A stretch of 36,122 nucleotides of DNA. Origin: a virus. The notes beneath the pieces were generated by a model that was not told the origin of the DNA, searched no databases, and saw only the letters and a list, made by a program, of their open reading frames with translations. The stretch spans positions 1 through 36,122 of the IMG/VR virus record IMGVR_UViG_3300021961_000288; one strand, given 5' to 3'. Made by a program: the position numbers and the translations under genes. Positions 15,071-21,630 of this stretch are shown piece by piece. Numbering within the stretch: the stretch's first letter is position 1; each line of letters starts with the position of its first letter.

Positions 15071-16150
15071 CTACCACTCCTCTAAGTTAGCCATTTCTAG
15101 TGTTTCTGATTGCGGTGACGTACGGTTGTTGGTTGTTCTCATGTTGCTGGGCAACACGCCATTCGCAAGTGACACAAGTTTGCCTGTGCCTTGGCGAATT
15201 TCATAATCCATGTCATCCAACAATATGGACGCTGGGCGTTTGCATTTCACTAGGTTCACGGTCAATGTCAATGCGTGGATGCGTGCTTCGTAACGCAACA
15301 TGTCCAAGCGTTCCAGTAGCCGTTCCGTGTTTGCTGCTTTGTCCAAGCGTTCTTCAATTTCTCGGATTTGGGATTCAATCTCAAATTTCTTGCGACGGAC
15401 ACCGATTACGTGCGTTGCCTGTTGTTCACCGCCGTATGCGCCTGATGAGATGGTCATCTTGCGTCCGTCCGCGCCAGCGGAACGTGACGACTGGTGCAAT
15501 ACCAACAGCGGTATATTGTGGCGTTTGCCAAACGCTTTGATGCTGTTCGCTTTGCTGGGGACGTCCTCGCCCCCACCGCTTAACAGTTCCAAATAGTCAT
15601 ATACCATTAATGCGGGTTGTCCGAACATTTCGCGCACCTCACCCAATGCGCGTTCCATGTCCGCCAGTCCCATAATCTGGTCAAACACCGCTAGGTTCGG
15701 GAAGTCCTCGGTTGCGGTTTTGCGCAACAAATCTACTGCATGTTGTTCGCCGCTGGCGACATCCTGCTCCAATATGTTCGCATCCACATTATGCGCCAGA
15801 CACGCCAATTTAATCAGCGTGAGTTGTCGCGGTTCATCAGGACAGAAATAGACGACGCGTTTATCGCGGTTCGCATTCAGGATTTGCATGAGAAACAGCG
15901 TCTTGCCTGAGTGGCTGTATCCGTTAATCAAACACATTTCCGATGGTGCGATGCCACGCATCTGTGCGTCAATGTCGGGGAACCCTAGGTATATGCGTTC
16001 GTTCGGGTTTTGTGCCCAATGCACGAACTCGTCGGCAGCATGCACCAACGGTGTGAAGTATTGTGGTTGTGGACCAGCCGTAGATGCAGTTGGAGCGGGG
16101 ATTTCGCCCCGCTCCAATGCAACCCAGCGACCCGAATAATCGGGTGCCAT
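15071..16150 (-). CDS. DnaB-like replicative helicase (RecA fold)
   Basis: The 359-aa protein has a RecA/DnaB ATPase core: Walker A GYSHSGKT (77-84), Walker B ALMVYDYLELL (180-190), and the LLVLHQSSR motif (215-223). There is no N-terminal DnaB domain; residues 1-50 are a short leader. A ~45-residue coiled-coil insertion (IESQIREIEERLDKAANTER) lies after the core, and the tail is Asn/Ser/Thr-rich. It would unwind DNA with the AEP primase encoded 3 bp downstream. RBS GAGGT precedes ATG 16150. Confidence 0.85.
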   Translation of the reverse strand: MAPDYSGRWVALERGEIPAPTASTAGPQPQYFTPLVHAADEFVHWAQNPNERIYLGFPDIDAQMRGIAPSEMCLINGYSHSGKTLFLMQILNANRDKRVVYFCPDEPRQLTLIKLACLAHNVDANILEQDVASGEQHAVDLLRKTATEDFPNLAVFDQIMGLADMERALGEVREMFGQPALMVYDYLELLSGGGEDVPSKANSIKAFGKRHNIPLLVLHQSSRSAGADGRKMTISSGAYGGEQQATHVIGVRRKKFEIESQIREIEERLDKAANTERLLERLDMLRYEARIHALTLTVNLVKCKRPASILLDDMDYEIRQGTGKLVSLANGVLPSNMRTTNNRTSPQSETLEMANLEEW

Positions 16151-16152
16151 AA

Positions 16153-16614
16153 TTATCTACCTCGCGGCGCCCAGAATGCGTCCTCGGTGGTGGTGGACTT
16201 GAACCATGGACGCTTGGGGTTCTGCGCCAAACGGTCACGGTTGTCCCACACTTCGGTCACACCCTTCTTGGCGCACTCAGCGGCGAGCCATTCGGGGACT
16301 GGTCCGTGCTGCTTGCCCTTGATGCGGACGCTGAACCCCGTAGCGGGAGCGGACGGCATCTGCGGAGTCTGTGCGACTTGCGCATTCGGGAATGTCGCGG
16401 TGACGGCATCCACAAACTGTTCCTCGGTGGTGATTACTCCACCGCGGGTCATGTTGTGTGCGCCGAGCAACGCGTCGGTTGTGACCTCAAACGCCACCAA
16501 AAAATCGGCGAGGTTGCGCTGAACGTCGTCGGTTTTCGGTGTCAGGTCGGCGGCAATTTTTGCCGCTACCTGCGTAATGATTGATTGGTCCTTGCTGATG
16601 TTATTCATGTTCAC
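16153..16614 (-). CDS. Possible ssDNA-binding-type protein with degenerate zinc ribbon
   Basis: A 153-aa protein with a helical N-half, a Pro-rich linker (~80-92) and a C-terminal motif VWDNRDRLAQNPKRPWFK followed by FWAPRG. This matches a phage C-terminal module 'xWDNRxxxxNPKxPxFKCxxCxxxxW', usually a zinc ribbon attached to replication or ssDNA-binding proteins, but here only one Cys (AECAKK) remains. It lies between helicase and RecB-like nuclease and has a very strong RBS (AGGAGGG). An SSB role is inferred from context, not shown. Confidence 0.55.
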   Translation of the reverse strand: MNMNNISKDQSIITQVAAKIAADLTPKTDDVQRNLADFLVAFEVTTDALLGAHNMTRGGVITTEEQFVDAVTATFPNAQVAQTPQMPSAPATGFSVRIKGKQHGPVPEWLAAECAKKGVTEVWDNRDRLAQNPKRPWFKSTTTEDAFWAPRGR

Positions 16615-16653
16615 CCTCCTGTGTGGTGATTGTTGTTATTGGTATTACAAGTC

Positions 16654-16709
16654 GGGCTGACGGCGAGAGGTGTCCCACCGAATAATCACTTCGGTGGCAC
16701 CGCCAGCCC
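16654..16709 (-). ncRNA. Structured intergenic RNA between RecB-like and SSB-like genes
   Basis: Read leftward, GGGCTGGCGG pairs with CCGTCAGCCC over 10 bp including one G-U wobble, enclosing an inner perfect 8-bp hairpin (CCACCGAA with TTCGGTGG, loop GTGATTA) and an asymmetric internal loop. In the rightward sense the same outer stem has an A-C mismatch, so the leftward transcript is the one that folds well. No T-run follows. It could block exonucleases or act as an attenuator. It fills much of the 117-bp gap. Confidence 0.6.
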
Positions 16710-16731
16710 TTGGAGAATTGCATGGACAATA

Positions 16732-17571
16732 TCATAGCGCCTTGTGATGCGTGGACACAACCATTGATAGGTCGGAGACGCAAGCGCCTTTGCATTGTTT
16801 CCAGAAGTCGCACCATTTCGCTGAGCATAGATTGCCTTGGTCGTTGCGTAACCAGACGGTGGACGTGCTCAATGCGTGTGCCATTTGCACGACTGACTGA
16901 ACCTGATTTTTCAGCCATGTGAAATGTTCGCTGTTGCGGTGCAGTCTCAGGACTTGTCCCCGCGGTTTTTGTTGGCGAATCATTACGCCGTATGAGAAGT
17001 CCACGTGGTGCGGGTTCGGCACCCAGCCGAGTGATGCTGCCGCATAAGCGTACACGGTTGCCTGTATTGCGGACGCTTGTTTGTCCCGCTCATTATAGGC
17101 ACGGGATGCGGTTTTCCAGTCCCATACGACACCGCTGGGGGTCACATAGTCCATTGTGCCTTCAACGTGTACGTCCCAGCCGCCTATGTTGATTCCTAGG
17201 GGTACGTCAAATTTGGCTTCGCATTTGCCGCCACGTTCCACGTGCGGCAATACGTCGGTCGTGTAGCCGAGAATCATGGACTCAATCAGCAACGGTACGT
17301 CTGTGATGCCAGTGTCTTTGTGTGGTTGTTGGGCGAGTTCTTCGTATTTGGCGACGGATGTTTTGACCAGCGCCGCGAACTCAGGTTCTTTTGGTGCGGT
17401 CAGCAGTGTTTCAATTCCGTGGTGCACCGCTGTACCGATTATGGTCGCGTCAGAACCTTGACGCGACAGTGGGAACAGTGTGCCGAGTCGCGCACGTTCT
17501 GGGCACAACATCACGTCATTTAGCCATGACTGTCGCACGTATATGCGCTTGTTGATTGAATCGTATTTCAT
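16732..17571 (-). CDS. Cas4/RecB-like PD-(D/E)XK exonuclease with Fe-S cysteines
   Basis: This 279-aa protein has the RecB-type nuclease layout: an early Cys in VMLCPERARLG (C23), a helical region with GTAVHHGIE (46-54, catalytic His region), GTMDYV (D141) and VWDWKTA (D151, K153) for the metal site, and a C-terminal cluster CSAKWCDFWKQCKGAC (C249, C254, C260, C264). One early and three late cysteines would hold a 4Fe-4S cluster as in Cas4 and AddB. Likely 5'-3' exonuclease for recombination. An AGGAGG lies 8 nt before ATG 17571. Confidence 0.83.
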   Translation of the reverse strand: MKYDSINKRIYVRQSWLNDVMLCPERARLGTLFPLSRQGSDATIIGTAVHHGIETLLTAPKEPEFAALVKTSVAKYEELAQQPHKDTGITDVPLLIESMILGYTTDVLPHVERGGKCEAKFDVPLGINIGGWDVHVEGTMDYVTPSGVVWDWKTASRAYNERDKQASAIQATVYAYAAASLGWVPNPHHVDFSYGVMIRQQKPRGQVLRLHRNSEHFTWLKNQVQSVVQMAHALSTSTVWLRNDQGNLCSAKWCDFWKQCKGACVSDLSMVVSTHHKAL

Positions 17572-17603
17572 GGTCTATTTCCTCCTAGTTGATTGTTGAT
17601 GCC

Positions 17604-17612
17604 ATTTTAGCA
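17604..17612 (-). promoter_or_regulatory. Candidate extended -10 promoter for the replication genes
   Basis: Read leftward, TGCTAAAAT matches an extended -10 element (TGnTAtAAT), about 35 nt before the RecB-like start and ahead of its AGGAGG. A clear -35 box was not found, which extended -10 promoters can tolerate. It is the only notable AT-rich stretch between the 288-codon-frame gene and the RecB gene. Confidence 0.3.
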
Positions 17613-17631
17613 TGGACAAGTGGTTCATTTG

Positions 17632-18402
17632 TTATTTGTTTCTTTTACGGTATTTTACTGGTGTTGAGATATTGAGTATTACTCCTGTTTTATCATATAC
17701 CATACGCACGATTTTGGTTGGCGTGTGACCCGTGTTCAGGGCAAGGTTTTTTGCCATGGTTGTAGCCGCATCCATGTCGGCGGACTCGTCCATGGCATTT
17801 TTGTGGAGTTGCCTGCGACGTTCCTCCACTTCTTTTGCGAATGCCATAATGGTCACTTCTGGTACGTTCACTTTGCTGCGCAATTCCGCCATCGGCGGAC
17901 GTTGCGCTTTGGTGAGTTCCCGTTCCAAATAATCAATATCGTCCGCGGTGAGATGATATTTGCTTTTTCGTGAAACGCTGAGCGAATACCTGTATTCGTC
18001 GGGGCTGACTCCAAGTTGGCGCAACGTGTCTGACATGCTACGCCCATAAGTGTCGTACACCGTTCGGACATAATGCCTGATTTGTGTACGCCCACCATGT
18101 TCACCATGTCGCACATGTTCTGGTAGCGTCTGGGACTCAAAATCCCCAATGATTACGGGGTTTTTCTTCTGTTCCGCATAGGCATCGTAGAACGTGCACA
18201 AGTCCGTGAAATAGTCCAATATGTCGTTTGGCGTCCATGGTGCACAATAGTTTCTGACATCGCACAACTCGCGACCCATAAACATGTCGTTCACCAAATC
18301 GGCAACACCAATTTTTACGCCAATCGGTTTCACGTCACACAAACATTCGGAGCCGTGCTCCAAATATCCGCACGACTTGTCCTTGCCGTATTTGCGTTTC
18401 AT
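17632..18402 (-). CDS. Hypothetical early protein (256 aa)
   Basis: ATG 18402 is chosen because AGGAGG lies 8 nt upstream; ATG 18408 is only 1-2 nt from that RBS, and the longer frame to 18498 overlaps the zinc-ribbon gene. The N-terminus has three Cys (SCGYLEHGSECLC) and the middle contains helical segments such as SDTLRQLGVSPDEYRYSL, resembling an HTH or helical DNA-binding region. The C-terminus is basic (TPVKYRKRNK). A regulator is possible; no family is recognised. Confidence 0.7.
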   Translation of the reverse strand: MKRKYGKDKSCGYLEHGSECLCDVKPIGVKIGVADLVNDMFMGRELCDVRNYCAPWTPNDILDYFTDLCTFYDAYAEQKKNPVIIGDFESQTLPEHVRHGEHGGRTQIRHYVRTVYDTYGRSMSDTLRQLGVSPDEYRYSLSVSRKSKYHLTADDIDYLERELTKAQRPPMAELRSKVNVPEVTIMAFAKEVEERRRQLHKNAMDESADMDAATTMAKNLALNTGHTPTKIVRMVYDKTGVILNISTPVKYRKRNK

Positions 18403-18404
18403 TT

Positions 18405-18719
18405 TCATTCCTCCTCGTGGCTGTAATATTCGTTGGAACACTCCACACACATACCCAATTCCTCGGCATGAATGTCCGCTTTGACGGGTGCACCGCACTC
18501 GTCACACGGAACACTGTCGGCATCCACCGAAAACCACGCCATGACAGTCCGCAACAGATTGTCATAATCACCCGATGTAGCCTCCTCGTGGAACGCATCC
18601 CACTCGGAATCAGGCAAACCTGATTCACGCATAATGCGGCGAACACGCCCAAGTATTGAGAACGCGTTGCCATCCTCACCGACTAGCGGTATATTGATGT
18701 TTTCATGTATTGGTGTCAT
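18405..18719 (-). CDS. Small zinc-ribbon protein
   Basis: ATG 18719 has an AAAGGA RBS and gives 104 aa; an upstream ATG at 18764 has none. The C-terminus has a four-Cys ribbon (VPCDECGAPVKAD then LGMCVECSNEY, ~73-98) ahead of an acidic tail. The centre (EEATSGDYDNLLRTVMAWF) is typical of small phage proteins of unknown function. Probably protein- or nucleic-acid-binding. Its TGA overlaps the next start (ATGA). Confidence 0.72.
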   Translation of the reverse strand: MTPIHENINIPLVGEDGNAFSILGRVRRIMRESGLPDSEWDAFHEEATSGDYDNLLRTVMAWFSVDADSVPCDECGAPVKADIHAEELGMCVECSNEYYSHEEE

Positions 18720-18764
18720 TTCGTTTCCTTTGTTGGTAGTTGTTTTATGCATCCGTATTTCCAT

Positions 18765-18935
18765 TTAGGCAAGTTCAGCCACTCCGCCGATAGCGGAATA
18801 GTCCACGCCTGTTTCGTCGGTCATCAGCGTTTCCGCCAAACCGATAGCGTCGTCCTCGGTGCCAGCGAAAACACTCACTGTTTCAACCGAATAATCCGAC
18901 ACAAAATAAACATTCCACAATTTCTCCGTTTTCAT
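18765..18935 (-). CDS. 56-aa hypothetical protein
   Basis: ATG 18935 with a good RBS (GGAGG, 7 nt upstream) opens a 56-codon frame beginning MKTEKLWNVYFVSDYSVETV and ending GVAELA. The alternation of Val/Phe/Tyr suggests a small beta-sheet domain followed by a helix (DDAIGLAETLM), like small phage proteins that begin W-x-V-x-F/Y. It overlaps the end of the zinc-ribbon gene upstream by 4 bp and fills what would otherwise be an empty gap. Confidence 0.75.
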   Translation of the reverse strand: MKTEKLWNVYFVSDYSVETVSVFAGTEDDAIGLAETLMTDETGVDYSAIGGVAELA

Positions 18936-19117
18936 TTCGTTGCCTCCATTTGTGTAGCGCCGCCAGCATGCCTAGTGCATGCGGGTCGGAACGTTAGTGG
19001 TACATGCACCAGCACCCAAGCCGAACACTTGGGGCAAGCGTATTTCGTATTCTTTGGGTACGCCTTGGCGGGGGACTTGCGTCCCCCGCTCGTAGCGCCA
19101 TGCGGATTGTCACTCAT
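18932..19117 (-). CDS. Small zinc-ribbon protein
   Basis: The start at ATG 19117 overlaps the end of the DUF3846-like gene by 8 bp; a further ATG two codons upstream is less likely. The 61-aa product has TKYACPKCSAWVLVHVPLTF followed by PACTRHAGG: a CxxC...CxxH zinc ribbon in the form found in many actinophage and aquatic phage proteins, with a conserved final Met-Glu. It contains, in its coding sequence, a perfect GC hairpin (GCGGGGGAC / GTCCCCCGC near 19068-19089). Confidence 0.72.
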   Translation of the reverse strand: MSDNPHGATSGGRKSPAKAYPKNTKYACPKCSAWVLVHVPLTFRPACTRHAGGATQMEATK

Positions 19118-19712
19118 CGCCAATCCTTTTGGTCAGGTCATTCAGATAAGTCACCGAACGACTCAAAATATCTTGGAACCGTTCAGGAACATCGTTCACC
19201 GCCTCCATAAACCTGCCGTTCTGTTGAGCCTGCTCCGCGTACTGCTTCACATAATCAACATCATCCTTGGAGATGACGCCAGCACGGAACGCCAACGCAA
19301 CCGCACCAGACAACCCCTTTGAGAATTGCAGCATTTTCACAACCTCGGGGTGCATGTGCATGATGTAGTTGATGAAGTCCAACGGCAAATCGTAATTCTC
19401 GCCGTCATAATCACCGTTGTCAGGGTTCGTGCCGCTCACCAGCACAACGTCACCCGCTAGGTCGCGGTTGAACACGATAGACGCCAACGGGTTCATGGGC
19501 ATATTCAGAATCTTGCCCTCGTCGTGCACGTATCCGACCAGTACCATTTGTGTGTCATCGGACTCGTTGATTGCCTGCGTTTTCACGCTGTCAATATAGC
19601 CGCCGACTTTCGCCTGAATTTCGGTGAGCGAGTTTTCCGTAGAAAACACGAACGCCTCGGGTTCCTTCGTTGGGTCAGCATAAATCACCAACCCCGTAGT
19701 CATCCCAAACAT
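19110..19712 (-). CDS. DUF3846-like protein
   Basis: ATG 19712 (RBS AGAGG) gives 200 aa; the longer frame to 19760 runs into the hammerhead. The N-half matches DUF3846 from memory: IQAKVGGYIDSV (~33-44), then VGYVHDEGKILNMPMNPLAS and AGDVVLVSG (~57-93), a phage domain of unknown function usually in early operons. The C-half is helical and ends in a coiled-coil-like tail. Hammerhead A lies 28 nt upstream, so its mRNA probably begins at the ribozyme cleavage site. Confidence 0.78.
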   Translation of the reverse strand: MFGMTTGLVIYADPTKEPEAFVFSTENSLTEIQAKVGGYIDSVKTQAINESDDTQMVLVGYVHDEGKILNMPMNPLASIVFNRDLAGDVVLVSGTNPDNGDYDGENYDLPLDFINYIMHMHPEVVKMLQFSKGLSGAVALAFRAGVISKDDVDYVKQYAEQAQQNGRFMEAVNDVPERFQDILSRSVTYLNDLTKRIGDE

Positions 19713-19740
19713 GGTATTGCCTCTTTTCTGAGTGCTTTCT

Positions 19741-19801
19741 GGACTCGTCAGCACCAGCATCTACTGGTGGACACGGAGCGGGGAGACTCCGTGTTTCGTC
19801 C
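19741..19801 (-). ncRNA. Type II hammerhead ribozyme A
   Basis: Read leftward: stem II GGAC; GAAA; stem III ACACGGAG / CTCCGTGT (counting the closing A15.1-U16.1) with an 8-nt loop; cleavage triplet GTC; stem I CACCAG / CTGGTG with hexaloop TAGATG; core CTGACGA; stem II GTCC. Every invariant core position is present (C3 U4 G5 A6 N7 G8 A9; G12 A13 A14; A15.1-U16.1; H17 = C). Predicted cleavage falls between 19770 and 19769. Stem II is open to the flanks, so it is type II. It lies between a membrane-protein gene and the DUF3846-like gene; the 3' product would carry a 57-nt leader starting with the stem I hairpin. Confidence 0.94.
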
Positions 19802-19834
19802 TGCACCAACATTAGCATGCGGGTGCAACACTGC

Positions 19835-20092
19835 CTAGCGGCGACGGCTCGGGTGCCGACGCTTAGCCGCCGCCAATCGGCGACGACGACGCTGAAATGC
19901 CTTGTATTCGCCGACGGTTTCGTTCAACGTTATGCCGAACGGTATCCACACCAACGCGACAATCATCAGCGCCAGCAACGCTACGCCGTACGCGGTTGTG
20001 TCCGCGATGTTCGTGAAAACCAGCCACGAAACCATCAACGCACACACCAACGTAAGCGCCGTAAGCGCCGCATGTGTAAGTACGTACTTCAT
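19835..20092 (-). CDS. Small membrane protein, two TM helices, Arg-rich tail
   Basis: The 85-aa protein has two hydrophobic helices (ALTALTLVCALMVSWLVF, ~8-26, and YGVALLALMIVALVWIPFGI, ~35-54) and a strongly basic C-terminus (RRRRRLAAAKRRHPSRRR), predicting an N-in/C-in hairpin. Topology and charge resemble class II holins, but its early leftward location argues against a lysis role. It starts in an ATGA overlap with the gene above. Unknown function. Confidence 0.72.
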   Translation of the reverse strand: MKYVLTHAALTALTLVCALMVSWLVFTNIADTTAYGVALLALMIVALVWIPFGITLNETVGEYKAFQRRRRRLAAAKRRHPSRRR

Positions 20093-20361
20093 CCTAAATC
20101 ACCTCCATTCATCCATCCAAAATTGCGACGATTATATTCAGTCGGGCACCACTCGGTATTCGCCAGCGCCCAACCGCTCCACTGGACCACCTCAGCGGGT
20201 GCCATGCGACGTAGCGCCTCATGGTCAAGCGCACACCAGCCCGACATCGGGATGACGTCCGCCTCACCTTGCTCCCACTGACTCCATACCTTACGTGGTA
20301 CCTTGTCGCACACGTACCATGTGCCGTCCCGTGTGTTCACGATAACCGATGACATAATCAT
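20089..20361 (-). CDS. 90-aa Trp-rich hypothetical protein
   Basis: MIMSSVIVNTRDGTWYVCDK begins a small protein with seven or so Trp residues (VWSQWEQGEAD, VVQWSGWALANTEWC) and a C-terminal GWMNGGDLG. ATG 20361 overlaps the upstream stop (ATGA); the third codon ATG (20355) is an alternative start. An upstream GCAGGT may serve as RBS. No family recognised; it sits in the chain of small overlapping genes downstream of the vWA-like gene. Confidence 0.68.
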   Translation of the reverse strand: MIMSSVIVNTRDGTWYVCDKVPRKVWSQWEQGEADVIPMSGWCALDHEALRRMAPAEVVQWSGWALANTEWCPTEYNRRNFGWMNGGDLG

Positions 20362-20597
20362 TTACCTGCTTTCTTGTTGAGATTTGCGACCGCAACGTTC
20401 AACGTGTCGGTCAGATACTTGTCCCACTTCGCGACGTCATCCGTAGGAGCGCAACGCACCCACTCGTCGTTCACGTCATCCCAGACGGTGCCCTCGTCAA
20501 AACGCGCCTCCGTCATCGCCGTGTCCACGTGCCAACCCCATTGGGGCGAGTATGTGACCACGAAGTAGTGTTCCGTGTTTTCTGTTGATGTTTCCAT
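20358..20597 (-). CDS. 79-aa hypothetical protein
   Basis: ATG 20597 with an upstream GGAGGT is preferred over the longer frame to 20678, which runs into an intergenic hairpin. The product begins METSTENTEHYFVVTYSPQW and has an acidic centre (FDEGTVWDDVNDEWVRC) and a Lys-rich end. It has the look of a small beta-sheet plus helix phage protein. Function unknown. Confidence 0.68.
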   Translation of the reverse strand: METSTENTEHYFVVTYSPQWGWHVDTAMTEARFDEGTVWDDVNDEWVRCAPTDDVAKWDKYLTDTLNVAVANLNKKAGK

Positions 20598-20645
20598 AAT
20601 GTCGGCACCTCCATGCCGCGTATTGCATAATGTGTGTGTACCGTT

Positions 20646-20679
20646 GGTGGCGCAGGGGACACACAACCCCCGCGCCACC
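20646..20679 (-). other. Intergenic hairpin in leftward transcript
   Basis: Read leftward, GGTGGCGCGGGGG pairs with CCCCTGCGCCACC over 13 bp with one internal G-U wobble around the loop TTGTGTGT. In the rightward sense that wobble is an A-C mismatch, so the element is built for leftward RNA. It lies just after the vWA-like gene's stop and ahead of the next RBS, without a T-run: a 3'-end stabiliser or attenuator rather than a classical terminator. Confidence 0.7.
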
Positions 20680-20700
20680 GCCTACCCTCGCGGCTGGCGG

Positions 20701-21546
20701 CTATGCCACCAGCCCCAAGCCTGTGATTGTTTGCATCACCCATTCCACGGGGTCAGTCATGCACTGATTGGCGTATGACTCCAACCGCTCCATGCGGACG
20801 TCTGCACCGTACACCTCAGCGTACTTCGTGTGCACCGTTGAACCGTAGCCGCCGCCTTGCTTGGCGCCGATTTCGTTTGCGACCGATGACATCTCGCGGA
20901 CACAGAACGCCATACGTCGCAGCATGGACGGGTGAGCCAACGCGAACATCAACGTGTCAATGTCCATCTGTTCGGTTGCGTCGTGCAATTTGGTGACCGT
21001 CGTATGTGTGACGCCGCCGCCTCGCACCGCGGTCTCGCCCCACAACTCGCACGACACGCCCAACTTGCCCAACGTGTCCACCAGCGCCAGCAACACGATG
21101 CCACGCTTGCGGATGAATTCCGCGCTGAACGAACCCGACGCGCCATAATCAACGAACACGCGGACAACCTTGCCCATGCGTGCCTGCGGCTCGGCGACGA
21201 ATTCCATCATGCATTCGGGGTCGCCTTGCATGTAGCGTCCCATGTCCACGATTGCGCCGCTGACGCCATATTGCGTCGTGTGCGCCATGTCCAGCCGCTC
21301 CGCGAGTCTGTCGGTCAGCGAGTCCAACATCGCCTCAACCTCCGTGCGGACATCGTGCCAGCCGTCGCGTGCCAACGCGTACGCCTCAGCGAACGAATCG
21401 GTCATGGTGAATTCGCGGGTGCCAGTATCTGACATTCCGAATTGCGGGTTGGTCTTGCAGTACGCCAACATCTCACCGAACGATGAGAATTTATCCATGT
21501 GGACGGTAGCGCGTCCAACCTTGATTGTTTCAGTATGCGTATTCAT
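20701..21546 (-). CDS. vWA-like partner of MoxR-type ATPase (DUF7192-like)
   Basis: The 281-aa protein resembles the phage proteins paired with MoxR-type ATPases (DUF7192 from memory). The N-terminal part holds FGEMLAYCKTNPQF and a helical TEVEAMLDSLTDRLAERLD segment. A Rossmann-like core follows: VVRVFVDYGASGSFSAEF (128-144), where DxGxSGS at 133-139 occupies the place of the DxSxS metal-binding MIDAS motif, then GIVLLALVDTLGKLGVSCELW. It would act as the substrate adaptor of the AAA+ ring encoded immediately upstream. Good RBS (GGAGGT). Confidence 0.75.
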   Translation of the reverse strand: MNTHTETIKVGRATVHMDKFSSFGEMLAYCKTNPQFGMSDTGTREFTMTDSFAEAYALARDGWHDVRTEVEAMLDSLTDRLAERLDMAHTTQYGVSGAIVDMGRYMQGDPECMMEFVAEPQARMGKVVRVFVDYGASGSFSAEFIRKRGIVLLALVDTLGKLGVSCELWGETAVRGGGVTHTTVTKLHDATEQMDIDTLMFALAHPSMLRRMAFCVREMSSVANEIGAKQGGGYGSTVHTKYAEVYGADVRMERLESYANQCMTDPVEWVMQTITGLGLVA

Positions 21547-21589
21547 GTGTGCACCTCCGTGCGTTTGTGTGTGTATGTGATACTAGCGC

Positions 21590-21621
21590 GGTGGCACCAC
21601 CCCACGCGGGATGGTGCCACC
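21590..21621 (-). other. Perfect intergenic hairpin after the AAA+ gene
   Basis: GGTGGCACCA and TGGTGCCACC form a perfect 10-bp stem with a 12-nt GC-rich loop, 9 bp beyond the AAA+ stop codon. It lies between the AAA+ gene and the vWA-like gene, like the hairpins in other gaps of this operon. No T-run follows. It may set relative amounts or protect the 3' end of the AAA+ message. Confidence 0.7.
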
Positions 21622-21630
21622 ATTATGCCG

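Noticed and set aside
18811-18827. Hammerhead-like pieces (CTGATGA and GACGAAAC close together on the minus strand)
   Set aside because: Only 5 nt separate the two core pieces, too short for stem II, and no stems I/III are seen. The stretch codes for the 56-aa protein.
19963-19969. CTGATGA on the minus strand, a possible fourth hammerhead core
   Set aside because: No GAAAC partner or pairing stems lie nearby; it is inside the membrane protein gene.
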